Source: Anthopleura xanthogrammica
Lineage: Eukaryota; Cnidaria; Anthozoa; Actiniaria; Actiniidae
NCBI GenBank assembly: GCA_964019055.1
Contig: OZ025217.1
Coordinates: 11,853,755 to 11,917,754, forward strand
Length of the DNA: 64,000 bases
Direction of reading: 5' to 3'
The translations under genes were made by a program, and so were the position numbers. Positions 20,901-32,068 of this stretch are shown here, piece after piece. Below the pieces are notes generated by a model. It saw nothing but the letters and a program-made list of their open reading frames with translations. It did no database searches and was not told the origin of the DNA. Each line of letters starts with the position of its first letter. Position 1 is the stretch's first letter.

Positions 20901-23142
20901 GTGAAATTTTGGAGTATGCATGGCTGATTAACATGTGTGTGTATATATATCGGAATTTTGAGTTAAACAATGAATATTGCACGTGATCAAATCATGTTTC
21001 TAACAACGTTTCTTCTGTTTGCCTTTGTTTCAGGATGTCGTCAATCAAATTATGATTGTCAATGTCTGGATCAGAATGGTAACCACATACAAGATTAACA
21101 TATAGCAATACTTTCTTACTCTAAAAAATACTGCAATTCGATATTTTAAAATTTTATCGCTACCCTGAATCTAAGTCAGGACGCAGCTAACTGCGTTCAC
21201 ACCCTTAAACAACCTCTGGGCTGATCAAAGTCAGGACATGGTGAACTCATGATCACAGATTGAACCCTTAAACAACCTCTAGTGTGATCTAAGTCAGGGC
21301 ACAGCTAACTCACAGATCAAACACTAAAAATTTCCTCTTGGCTGGTGCTCATAATGGAAAATTTTAACCTTTTTTCGCAGTTCTGGAAGAGTGAGATGTT
21401 CAAATGGGATCCTGCAGAATTTGGAGGATTAAAATCAATAAACGTCGAACCTTCGATGATGTGGGTTCCAGACATTACAGTTTACAACAGGTATATACAG
21501 TACCCTTTTACGGTGATTTACCTTGATAATACCTTGAATGAAGGGGGAATTAAAGAAAGGGTTTGGTTTGTTATTACCTCGATGTAAAACTCCCAAAAAT
21601 AGAGTGGCGTGCGCGCAAATATTAACGCGAAAATGTGTCCTCCGAATCCATCAATGTAAGAACTTGAGAGAACAAATTAGTGTCAAAAAATTGGAAGAAG
21701 TTTCCGCCCTTTCTTAATTTCCCCTTCTAAGACCGAAAGATAGTCAGAGAAGGCAACTTGGCCGTTTGAATAATTCCCTTCGCAGTTCCCTTCGCCATCT
21801 TGAAAGGTAGCCGGGCCTTTGCATCGAAGCGCGATTAAAGACGTGAAAATTGTCCAAGGTGTCAGAAAGGTCTCTATTATTGCAAGCTTACCGTTCAACT
21901 CGTTTCAAGGCACGGCTACCTTTCGAGATGGCGCAAGGAACTGTGAAAGGGGCTATTGTAAACATTTAACGACTTGAACTACTTGCTCTTGTGAATCTTT
22001 AATAATTTTTTTACATTGTTTGCAGTGCATCTAAATCAGGCATGGTTGACTCTTTATATAAAAGGATTACCTCCAAGATCATCATCTCTTCTACCGGAGA
22101 CATATCATGGCTCTCTCCAGCCATCATCACCACAGCATGTAGAGTGGATATCGTCAACTTCCCATTCGATTCACAAAAATGCCTATTAGAGTTTGGATCG
22201 TGGACTTACAATGGCTTGAAAATCGACATTCAACTTCATAAAGACAAAGTTGATACCTCAGACTACAAAAGCAACAAAGAATGGCACCTGGAAGACGCCC
22301 CTGCGGAGAGAGTCGTTGTAAAGTATACATGTTGCCCGGAAACTTACCCGTCTCTGAAGTTTTATCTCGTCGTAAAAAGACGAGCTATGTTCTATATTTT
22401 CAACTTGATAATACCATGTGGAATGATAACACTCTTGTCATTTTTCTCTTTTATCTTACCACCGAACTCCGGTGAGCGAGTGTCCTTCGTGATAACCGTC
22501 ATGTTGTCTTTAAGCGTGTATATGCTACTGGTAACAGAAAAGATGCCACAGGCCGCAGAAACTCCTTTGGCATCGGAGTTCTTCATGGCAATGTTAGTCC
22601 TTGTTGCAGTCTCTTTGGTTGTCACTTGTTTTGTTATCAGATTCCACAACAAAAAGACCCCCTTCCCTCCAATCCTGCGAAACATTTTCAATGAGAAGCT
22701 TGCGAAAATTTTATTCATGAACGCCCCGAAGAAGAAAGAAGACTCTCAAAGCGCTGGATCCAAAAAGGAAAAAACCTTATCTCTTACTAATTCTGGGTTT
22801 CTAAATGAAGAAGCTGTTCTCAGAATGACGAGACTTGTCAAGCTACATTCATTACATTCTGAAAAACCAGAAAATTATGAAGAAACCAATGGAAACATAG
22901 ACAGTAGTTCCAGCCCAACTGAGCGCAATAAAAAAAAGGATGAGCTCGACAAACTCCTTCAAGAAGTGAGGTGCATTTCAAAAAGCTTCCGAGAAATCGA
23001 AACTGAAGACGAAAAACACATTGAATGGATGTTTTTTGCGGACGTATTGGATCGTATTATTTTTCTCATGTTACTTTTGAGTGCCATAATTGCTTCTGTT
23101 GGTATTTTCTCCAAGACTCCAAGTAATTTTATCATTCACTAG
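17906..23142 (+). CDS. Nicotinic acetylcholine receptor alpha-like subunit 3
   Basis: Exons: 17906-17966, 20493-20641, 21034-21078, 21381-21490, 22026-23142, giving 493 aa. The signal peptide begins MKTFLASFLGILLTS; an upstream in-frame ATG (17831) would only lengthen the leader. Visible features are loop D (WIRM), loop A (WVPD), a 13-residue Cys-loop starting CRVDIVNFPF, GSW of loop B, loop C as YTCCPETY, GE before TM2, Leu at TM2 9', a TM3-TM4 loop with many Lys, Glu and Ser, and TM4. Intron 1 is long (2.5 kb) and repeat-rich; intron 3 holds a tandem array. A candidate polyadenylation signal AATAAA lies at 23214-23219. Inferred: third member of the same tandem expansion, a cation-channel subunit. 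Confidence 0.9.
18780..18910. repeat. Locally repeated segment in intron 1
   Basis: The motif GAGCCGCCAATATA(C/A)ACCCGTATTG occurs twice in direct orientation (about 18787 and 18878), with ATCGCGATA-type motifs between. It is probably a decayed short element; no target duplication was found. Confidence 0.4.
19074..19208. mobile_element. Small inverted-repeat element, family member 2
   Basis: Ends TAGAGTGCATTCAGTAAAAG and CTTTTACTGAATGCACTCTA are exact inverted copies, continuing through ATGAAACATTAGTACC. The core has ACTATTTTGTACTATTTTATGCTAATT-like text shared with 17087-17233. It lies in intron 1 of the third receptor gene. Confidence 0.7.
20060..20330. repeat. CG-rich repeat with ACGTCGC motifs
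   Basis: A GC- and CpG-rich island in AT-rich DNA, with repeated CGACGTCGC, AACGTCGCAAAACTAG and CACACGGTGTGA-type motifs in both orientations. It resembles the MITE-like elements at 12559-12705 and 32060-32200 in style. The exact ends are unclear. Confidence 0.45.
20652..20905. repeat. Tandem duplication of about 150 bp in intron 2
   Basis: The segment starting GCCAAAACTAGGCTAAACCA (about 20653) recurs at about 20802 as GCCAAAACCAGGCTAAACCA with similar downstream sequence to the TTTGCAT(A/G)GTGAA end. This is a local duplication within intron 2 of the third receptor gene. Confidence 0.7.
21170..21335. repeat. Tandem repeat related to 1250-1510
   Basis: About three diverged copies of the unit containing CTCACAGATCAAAC, AACAACCTCT and CTGATCAAAGTCAGG. 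It lies in intron 3 of the third receptor gene. Confidence 0.65.
21768..21966. mobile_element. Inverted-repeat element in last intron of nAChR-like gene 3
   Basis: The left part (CAGTTCCCTTCGCCATCTTGAAAGG) and the right part, read in reverse, match over about 50 bp, including GCCATCT and AAAGGTAGCCG. A partial copy of the right arm lies at 11878-11955. It is MITE-like. Confidence 0.55.
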
Positions 23143-23614
23143 CATCATCTTAGAAGAGGCCTTAACGTTGATCAATGACTTCACTATCTCGCAGCTAGTT
23201 TCCTTGTCATGCGAATAAAAAACTAGAAGAGGAAGTTAAGCAAGACAATGCATTGGATTTTATTGGTGTCGCAATGGTTGCGAAAAGGAGGCCTTGAACT
23301 ACACAAATCGTCTTCTCAGTAATCTGTCATATACTTCCTAAGTTATCTCTTTATATCCTGCTCTTGGCATGTGCCATTCGATCGGTGGATTATTTTCTCT
23401 TTATATACGTATTTTAATTTTAATTTAGTTCATGTTATTGTTATGCAAACACTAAGCACTATAGGCGTTGAGTCTCATGGTCAGTTCTGTGCATCAAATA
23501 TTTTGTTTATGAACTTAAGGTGGCTCCTAATATTTATTTTCGTACGATATGCTAGAATCATAAAAATCAATTTCCAAAACAGGAATTTTTGGCCATAGTT
23601 GTCGTCATAGTTGC

Positions 23615-24003
23615 CGATGTCGTCATCCAGAACAGCCGCGAGGCTCTGGTTGGTCACGTGATGTACTCGGAAGCGGAAGTGCAGAAAGATCTCATTTGTT
23701 TGAATTACTGCATCATCTTCGTTGATTGCAAGTCATTCAACTACCACAAAGTGAAAAAGATTTGTGAGCTGAACAACGCCACACGACAAGAATACCCAGA
23801 AGCCATTATCAAGAACAACAAATTTGCCTACTACGAGAAATTGTATTTTTGGCTTAAATGATATGCTCAAATAATATGCTTGAAAAACATTAATTGAACC
23901 GCTGCTAGTCAGTAATACCTTATGAATAATAGCTTGTCAGTGCTGAAGAAGAGAGGTTTTCCAGTCTACCTTACGTGGATGGGATGTTAAAATTGTGCAC
24001 TGT
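23615..24003 (+). pseudogene. Inverted copy of terminal PAN exon plus 3' UTR
   Basis: The plus-strand frame to the stop at 23861 encodes the same PAN-like segment as the last exons of genes A and B (CLNYC, DCKSFNYHKVKK, CELNN, then WLK and stop). The 140 bp beyond the stop match the 3' flank of gene B closely, up to the CT microsatellite. The other six exons are absent nearby, and no convincing splice acceptor or start codon precedes it. Inferred: a duplicated, inverted gene end, probably non-functional, although its frame is intact. Confidence 0.7.
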
Positions 24004-24030
24004 CAAAGTAGCTCCTCAGCCATCCACCCC

Positions 24031-24033
24031 CTC

Positions 24034-24114
<81 letters not shown>

Positions 24115-24144
24115 TCTCTCTCTCTCTTTCTTTTTCTCTCTCTT

Positions 24145-24218
<74 letters not shown>

Positions 24219-24248
24219 TCTCTCTCTCTTTCTTTTTCTCTCTCTTTC

Positions 24249-24279
<31 letters not shown>

Positions 24280-24305
24280 ATCCCTCTCTTTCTCTTTTTC
24301 TCTTT
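24031..24305. repeat. CT microsatellite
   Basis: About 270 bp of (CT)n with two internal duplicated interruptions containing TTTCTTTTTCTC. It borders the PAN-exon relic. All open frames across it are artefacts. Confidence 0.95.
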
Positions 24306-24579
24306 TTTTGTATTCAATAGTCGAGTCCTCGCTACGCTTCTGGCCTCGATGAATTACAAAAGCTGCTACTAATAGCCAGTTACCTTGAAATTGAACGTTT
24401 AACAGATGATTCTTGCAATTGCATATATTAATCTTTCATTCATCAAAACGTTTGATAACTAAATGAATTGTATTTGAAAACAACGCCAAACAAATATCAA
24501 GCTTTTTGATATCTTGATGCATGCCTGGTATACAGTAAGTAATAAACATATAATTCAATAAAATCAACGCATAAGTATA

Positions 24580-25170
24580 CCTTTTAAAAATATATTAATT
24601 ATTTATAAAAAATGCAAAATAGATCATTTTCATCGATTTTTGAGCAAGAAACATAGTGTATAGCCCATATTTTAATTTTGATCCATTTTGAACCATTTTC
24701 GCTACTTTTGAAAAATATGTATTATTTACAACGGAGGCAAAATACGTCATTTTTAGTCATTTTCAAGCGAAAACCATGGTTTTGATCAATTTTGAACCAT
24801 TTTCACACCTTTTTAAAGATTATGCATCACTTATGAGAAATGCAAAATAGGGGATTTTTCGGCAAAAAGCATGGACTATAGCCCTAGGTTTTGATTAATA
24901 TTGAATATTTTCACACCTTTTGAAAAAATATGATTTATTTCTGAGGAAAATAAGTCATTTTTGGCTATTTTCAAGGGAAACCATGGACTGTAGCCAGTTC
25001 CCTTCTATCATATAAAAGGGGTACCTTTTGCTGAAATTTGGTTTAAAGAAGGGTAAGGGGTCAAGAGTCCAGGCTGAACATCCCCGTATGTAACGAACCG
25101 AAGTACCCCCTCCCCCCTGGGGAAAATCATGGACTGTTGCCCATTGTTATTGATCGACTTTTACGTACTG
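24580..25170. repeat. Diverged outlier of the 108-bp satellite
   Basis: About four degenerate units, each with AAAATGCAAAATA, a TCATTTTT run, GCATGGACTATAGCCC, GGTTTTGATC and CCATTTTCACACCTTTT, the landmarks of the large array at 40310-46305. The array is interrupted at 24996-25119 by a MITE fragment, after which satellite sequence resumes (GGGAAAATCATGGACTG). Confidence 0.75.
24996..25119. mobile_element. Truncated hAT-like MITE inside satellite
   Basis: It matches the right half of the element at 12168-12470: AAAAGGGGTACCTTTTGCTG, then GGGTAAGGGGTC, a CATCCCCGTATG end and a C-run. The left end is missing. It is embedded within satellite monomers. Confidence 0.7.
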
Positions 25171-25485
25171 ACCAGGAGTGTTTTATCACCCTTTTTAAAA
25201 AAGCCCGACGCCTAGGGCTTTTAGGCCTGATCAACCGCGATCTGCGAGTTTTTTAAACTGCTTTAAAAACTCATTAGCGAAGGTCTTGTTCATTTCTTGC
25301 TTTTTGCTTGCTCTACTGAAATGCACACGGGTTTTATCTGTTTTATTTTCAATAGGTATTGTCATTTGCAATCAACTGAAATAAGTACCTTCATAATAGT
25401 GTTCAGAGATTGATTTGAATTGCTAATCTGGCTTCAAAACGCAAGGATATTTGGCTTTTATTTCATTTGATCTTTGATTTGCAGT

Positions 25486-25662
25486 ATGATGCCGAAAAGG
25501 CTTTTCAGAAAAGCCTTTTCAGTTGTGGTTTACAAAGTTTATATACAGGAAGTTTCCAAGCCGGACGGGCAGCGATGTCCTGCAAGAATGGTGTATAGTA
25601 TTGCTTGTAGACTTCAACGTCATTTGCAAGACAGCAAAGGTAAAATTTCTATTTCACTGCTT
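25486..25662 (+). pseudogene. Possible DUF3504-like gene fragment
   Basis: A plus-strand frame reads a segment with KPDGQRCPARMVYSIACRL followed by QRHLQD and LLDKDEVR. The pattern K-x-DG-x-x-(Y/C)-P-x-x-x-(L/V)-Y-x-(L/I), then a residue run to LQR-(Y/H)-L-x-D, recalls the N-terminal part of DUF3504 proteins (ZMYM/QRICH1-like, related to Crypton tyrosine recombinases). This recognition is from memory of the family pattern. No other part of such a gene was seen, so a relic is most likely. Confidence 0.35.
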
Positions 25663-26034
25663 GACAAGGATGAAGTACGGAAAGAACAATGATTTTTAAT
25701 TCATTCAATTTTAAGCTTAAAACTCAGCGCTTATCTTTAAAACCAAATGACTATTCTCAGAATTTATGACATTTTTAAATAGCTTATTAATAGAGCTCTA
25801 CGTGTTAAGTTTGGTGTAATTAGGTACGTTTACTAGATTCGAGGAAAACAGCGCTCGACATCAAAGGCAATTTAATACGATGCGCCAGTGTTCGACGTAT
25901 GAACTATTTCAAGTCGATGACGTGGTAAGTGGCTGCCAGTGCCCAGTCTTTCGAGTCAGGGGATCATGTTAAAATCATTTTAAAAACTCGACAAAAATAC
26001 TCAACGTGGTAAACGTTTCGATTGATAAATGAAA

Positions 26035-26526
26035 ACCAAAGTGAAGCTAGCCTCGGATTGGCAGCCTCGGATTCATATTCATTGAGATTCAGAATCGTTT
26101 CCGGGGGATGTAATTCGACTAAACAGAAACCGACCCCGAGGCTGAATAGTAGATAATTCAGCATTTGTTAATATTTGTTAAAGGTTAACCTCTGGGTTAA
26201 ACTGGTCTATTGTACGTTTTGTAACACGATCTTTGGACTGCTTATCTTGTAAAAAACGTGACTTGTAATCCGAGTCCAATCCGAGGCTGAGTACAAAATC
26301 AGTAGAATCGTCGAGAATAAGCCGTGTACTTTACTTAAGATCATAAAATATCGTAGATAGAAACCAGCGGAGAAAGTTTAATTGAAGATTACTGGTAATT
26401 TTGGCGCTGTTTGTGGAACAGAGAGGATTCTAATAGAATGACCTGCTTGACCTCCCCCGGAAACGATTCTGAATCTCAATGAATATGAATCCGAGGCTGC
26501 CAATCCGAGGCTAGCTTCACTTTGGT
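26035..26526. mobile_element. Mutator-like foldback MITE with 9-bp target duplication
   Basis: Near-identical inverted arms of about 75 bp (26035-26109 and 26452-26526), starting ACCAAAGTGAAGCTAGCCTC, enclose about 340 bp. The direct 9-bp repeat TAAATGAAA flanks the element (26026-26034 and 26527-26535). Known: 9-bp duplications are typical of Mutator-like elements. No transposase is present. Confidence 0.8.
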
Positions 26527-26687
26527 TAAATGAAAGGCCTATATACCATACAAAAATGCTGCGTAATACCTTCAGTCAAGGTAACTTGATATTAGTACCG
26601 CTTTTTGCTCTTGTTTTTTTTCGTGGACATTTCCATAACAAACGTACAACATTAGTAAGCTACTATGGACTATTTGGTTAATGTTTT

Positions 26688-29600
26688 TCAAACATAATAT
26701 TTAGGCTTGAACAAGCCAAAAACCAATTTCTCGTAGTAGGCAAATGTGTTGTTCTTTATGAAGGCTTCTGGGTATTCTTGTCGTGTGGCGTTGTTCAGCT
26801 CACAAATCTTTTTCTCTTTGTTGTAGTTGAATGACTTGCAATCAATGAAGATGATGCAGTAATTCAAACAAATGAGATCTTTCTGCACTTCCGCTTCCGA
26901 GTACATCACGTGACCAACCAGAGCCTCGCGACTTTTCCCGCTCGTAGTGAAAGTGAAATATGGAGTATCTGGATTATAAGAAGTTATAAAAAGCTTTTAA
27001 TTCTTATGAACAAATTAACTGAAAAACAGCACATATTGAATTACCTTGTGTATCGATGTGTTTGTTTTCAATGCAGTGTCGCGGTGCAGGTAACTGTTTG
27101 GGAGCAGCACTGAACTTGTACACGTAAAATCCAAAACACTTTCTGATGTGCACCGTGGTGTTCTGATAACAGCAGTCACCATTGAAGTGAAAGCAGACGG
27201 TTCTCTTGACAATTCCATCTTGGACGCTTGGATGTGCTCCGTTCAACCATCCAGGGGCCTGGGTACCACACCTGTTCTGTGGGACACACGTGGTTGGTAA
27301 CTGATTACCAGCTGGGCTCTCGATTCGATACCACTTGCTAAGGTCAATATCTGTGATATCGTTCTTGACTTGAGAGGACTGGAAAATGTGATTGACTGCC
27401 CTGGAAACATCTGTGATGATGAGGTGGTCGTGGCAAAGTTGAAGAGGTGCTAAAGTGGAAACACAGGGGAGATATGTGAGTACTTATAAATCATTTCATA
27501 ATAGGCTATTCAACCTTTTTTAGAAAGATATCATTCATTGACTGGTTGACAGCACACCAAAATAAAACTGTCAAAGTGAATCTTCATTTTGGCCAAAGCG
27601 TGAACCAAAAGCAATACTTGACTAAAAAAACGCTATAGAAATCTGACTAACATAGTGGACGTCTTTGATGGCTCACTTTCACGATAAACCTTTCCTAGAT
27701 CCACGCCTACGTTTCTGGTATATATACTTATCCCCTTAGTGGCGTAGAAACTGGGGTCAATCTGCTTTCTTAGATAAAGTTATAACTAATCAGAGACTGA
27801 TACGAACTAATATTTCTTTATGGTGATCTCTGCAATAGATGTCTTGTTGACTAGCACAACACCTGAATGTACACAAGGCACGTATGAATTCGGTAAACCA
27901 TCTTCTTGACATGTAACTGTCTTGTTGTAATACACGACTGTGTTATTGATGGAACTTTTTTATACTATATGCGCCCTAATTGAAAAGTTTATCAGTTTAC
28001 TCGTAACTTATCACATAAAAGGAGAAATGTCCTTCCTGTCCCATTAGCAGAAAGAGTAAATCATGCAGAAAGACAATTTATGCAACCTGATCGCTATCAG
28101 ATTAGTGTATTGAGGTACCGTTGAATAAACCATTCTAGGGTATCTTACCTTTGGCCTTGACAATCAATTTCTCGATGGCTTCTTGGTTGGAAGCAACACA
28201 CTCGTACTCGCCATTATTCTCAGTGATGGTGATCTCTGCAGTAGATGTCTTGTTTACTAGCACTGCTCCTGAGCGTACCCAGGCCACGTATGGAGTCGGT
28301 GAACCAACGGCATGACACTGTACTGTCTCGTTGGTATACACGACTGTGTTGTTGATGGAACTTGTGATCTGTGGAAATCCTGAGAAATAGAGCACACAGT
28401 AACTTAAAGCAGATTGCGTAGAAATAAAAGAATTTAAGTTACGGAAGTGCCGTGCGAGATGGTATACTCCAAGCATTCTGATATAATGAGCATAAACCTC
28501 ACTGACAGATTGACATTGGTTTAAAGGATGTCATCAATTTCGTTCCGTGACCGATCCATTTCAAAGCCAAACGAAACTATCTACTGTGGAACTATCTGTT
28601 CTTGTTTGGTGTGACATGGCATATTTGTCAGTAAGATCTAAAAATATACAGTGGATATATGGTAGGAAACACTAGCAATGGATTCTTTTATAGATTGCGG
28701 GCCGGGGCTGGTATGCAAAATATAGGGGGAAATTGGGTGGGGCTAAACATCCTCCAGGCTCCACCGTCCCTGCTACTTTCATATCTCTTACCTCTCAGGT
28801 ATTTCAACTGTTCGCTGTTCAGGACTCCTTCTATGATGTATAAATCCATAACGGAGCCAAGAAGCTGATGATTGGCAGAATGACCATCATCGCCAATCTC
28901 GTACGTGTCTTTAGTTGGAGGGTTCCATACTGTTGCTGTGCTAAATTCTTGGGATGCCTCTTCTTTAGCGTCAATGAAGAGCTTCACAATGCCTGCGTCT
29001 TGGTCCCATGTGACTGCAACGTGTGTCCACTTGCCCGCCTCAATAACTTTGGTTGGTTGCACTAAGAACCAGGGCTGTGCGCTGGAATGCCTTATAAAAA
29101 GGAATTTACTATCATGAACCATTAAACCAAAATGCCATGGACTGTACCAGTCAGAGAAAATATATTGATCCCTGTTAGGAATGCTGTCGACTTGAACCCA
29201 AGCTGCAATGGTGAAACTCCTTCCACGAAGTTCAACTTTAGGAATTCGTGCAAAGCTTTCAGATGGTTGGTTGAAGTTGATAGCTTTACTTCCTGGATAA
29301 CGACCTTGGACAAAGGTAGGTCCACCGTGAAGGCTGTAAGAGTTTACAATGTAAAAGGTCATTAATATTGAAACTATCTAATCTAAGCAATTAACCTACC
29401 AAATTACGATGTCCAAAGATTGAATGTTTAGGTAAGTTAATTTGATATTTGAGTCCACAATATTTTTGATTGATAACTTTAATGCAACATGCTTATAAAA
29501 GATAAATTTACAGTGTTATCTTATTCGGTTTTTAGTCAGGCTAGAAAATGTGTTGGTTATGTAAGTCTATTTAGCAATTCCAAACTTCAATGGAAATCAA

Positions 29601-31931
29601 AGCTTGCAAAGCCCTGTCATTAGTTTGAGAGGCAATAACAATAATAAAAAAATTTACTTGTAACCATTGATTTCAATATCCAAATTGAACCCTGAAAATC
29701 TTGCATTTTGACTTGCTATGAAGAAATTAAGCGAGAAAAGCAGGAGTTTACCCTCCCCCTTATATAGAACCCCCCACTCCCCTACTATATAGGCAAGAGA
29801 AAATCAAAAAATATTATGACATAATTCTTACGTTAGTCCTTGTTCAGTGCCATTGAGGGACCAGTGAGCGAGAATGTTGGAACCTAGAAATAAATCATGA
29901 TACGAAAAATGGATGACACCAGAACCCAGGTGATTTATTTTTTAGATAATATTTATTTCAGGGGTTCAATATTTTTTGAAGAATGCATGCTCAAAGCGGC
30001 CGCAAAGATTTGGCTCAAAAATGCGAATTCCTCTCCATTGGCTATTGCATTAATGTTTTCTGTTTAGTAGTAATTTGTTAAGTGTAGAAAGCGAACAAAC
30101 TACAGCGAAAACAAAGTTTCTTCAATTTGATTCACTTAGTTAAGAAGAAAAAAGAGACGCTAAATTATTTTATGGTTTTGTTAAAGGTTTGTTTTAAGGT
30201 TATTAAAAGTTGTCAACTTTAATTTTTTCCTGTTTAATCGTACCTTTCACTTGATGATGAACCAGCAATGATAGCAGAGAAATAATCTGTAAAAACAATC
30301 ATAAAATAGGTAGCGTCGTTATTCTTTCTAACAAGATTGTTGTTATGATATTTTAGAATTGGCTTTATGACAGGTGTTACGTGCCTAGAACATCGCATAA
30401 ATAACATTAAAACTAAAAGTAAGGATGGATTAAATGAAAGTTTGATTGAAGAAAGAAAGTTGTTCATAGAATTATATCCTCTAGTTTCCTTTGAAACTTT
30501 GTAAAGACAGGCTACGATCGTCAAATCATAGACTACAAGTTTTGTCTCTAAAACGGTAAAACTATTTATCAGTGCTTGTCATCATATGAGTTAGATGAAG
30601 GTTGGGATCGGATCTAACGATCTATTTTTAAACCAAGTGGGTGACAGGTGTCTTGAGATCAAAACGTCGCATGAATAGCTTTTATATCAGCGAAAATAAA
30701 TTTCCCTTGAGTTACGGCAAAATTGAGAAGGAAGGAAAGTGTGAAAGTTGCTTTTAAAATCATATATTCTAGTTTATTCAGCCTTGAAGTTTTTGGATAT
30801 TTAGAATGAAACTTCCATAAATATTTTTAAAAGTTTGTTTTAATTCAAATATTTTTAAAAGATTGTTTTAATTCAAGAATTCTTGAATTAACGAAAGAAT
30901 GCTTGTTGAATCATTATTTAGTCTACAGACAAATGAAAGAGGCCAAAATTATATTTTCTCTGAAGACATTACTGTTCGACATTTTTGTCGATCAGTAATT
31001 ACGTAGTTAAGTTAAATATCTTTAACAATAACACAAAGCAAAAATGGCTTAGAAAATGATAAAATTAAATATTTTGACGATTATATATAATATTGCAGGA
31101 ATACTATCGATATCGAGCTTGTATTATAAGCACTAGTGCGAAGTCGAAGTTCTTTCTAAAAATATGAAAACAGTATAAACTGACGAAACACTTCTTAATT
31201 GAGTATATGGAGTAGAATATTTACTCATTATTATGGTTTTTAGTCAATTTTACGAATAAAATTCTGCTTGTGCTACCTATTATCGTAAAGTTTTCCAAAG
31301 TCTTATTAAAATTTCTTTCTGTGTTGAAACTTTTCGTAGCTTGGTAAAGTCGGTCTACGGTACATGACAGACTATGTGATAAGACTCATTCCGCACAAGC
31401 GTCGGTCCCTTTAACGACGGTTCTATTAACGTTCTCGCGTTCTATGACTTAAGCGTTCTATTTTCATCAAAGTTGAACATTTTTCCTTTTGTTGTCCCTA
31501 GCTAGAATTCCTTTCATTTTCTGGAGTTCACTCAGTGTGAAAATCTTTTAATGTTGCTGGTATTTATATCGGTATGTATCTCGTATTCCTATAGTTATCG
31601 CTGGTTCCGAGAAACCTTAATCAAGTCCACAGAATGGATTTCATGAAGTAACATTATAAAGAAAACCTTTTGATATCCCTAAAACTCATTTTAATGTTTA
31701 GTATCCCTATATTAATCCCTTGACTTATTGTCCCAGAACGATTTCCAAGAAGCGGGATTATTAATGATGGAGTGTCTCAAAGACAAGTAGTTAGAAGTCT
31801 TTGAAAAAAGTTAAAATTTTCAACAAAAAAAAGTTAAAAAAGTCAATTCAACAAGATAAGAAAAATAAGAGATAAAATCAACCAGAATAATAAGAAAATA
31901 ACAGAACATGACAAACCTGGATGCTCTTCAT
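26688..31931 (-). CDS. Secreted LamG-Ig-D8C-PAN protein, copy A
   Basis: Coding exons in reading order: 31931-31917, 30286-30244, 29883-29832, 29333-28792, 28379-28149, 27449-27045, 26968-26688, giving 522 aa; all junction phases agree. Signal peptide MKSIQIISLLSLLVHHQVKG. Residues about 20-218 form a LamG-like (concanavalin A-fold) domain with GKWTHVAVTWDQ. Residues 218-294 are an Ig domain (C...W...GEYEC). Residues 295-429 are a uromodulin-type D8C domain (GWLNGAHP, CFHFNGDCC). Residues 430-522 are PAN-like (CLNYC, DCKSFNY, CELNN). The four domain exons start or end in phase 1, which suits exon shuffling. No transmembrane segment or GPI signal is evident, so a secreted or matrix role is inferred; the ligand is unknown. 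The C-terminal tail differs from copy B because of a small indel. Confidence 0.85.
27830..27960 (-). pseudogene. Decayed extra Ig exon in intron of copy A
   Basis: On the minus strand this segment matches the first two-thirds of the Ig exon (28149-28379), including the AACACAGTCGTGTA and GTCTTGTTGA motifs. It has diverged and lacks clean splice sites. The same relic occurs in copy B at about 34765-34905, so it predates the tandem duplication. Confidence 0.65.
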
Positions 31932-32068
31932 CGTAGCTCTTGAACCGGTGAGACTCCTCTTTGAGTTCTTCCGTAACTAATAAAAATATAACGTAAATAT
32001 AACGTAACCATAACAAAACTATCATAACCTACAGCATAGTTAACGTCGCATGCAATCTGCCTACGCCA

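Larger units (their letters stand above)
23143..26687. other. Spacer between nAChR cluster and LamG/Ig/D8C/PAN gene A
   Basis: Contents in order: 3' end of the third receptor gene; a plus-strand PAN-exon relic (23615-24003); a CT microsatellite (24031-24305); diverged satellite copies interrupted by a MITE fragment (24580-25170); a possible DUF3504-like coding fragment (25486-25662); a Mutator-like foldback element (26035-26526). No intact gene was recognised in the remainder. Confidence 0.5.
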
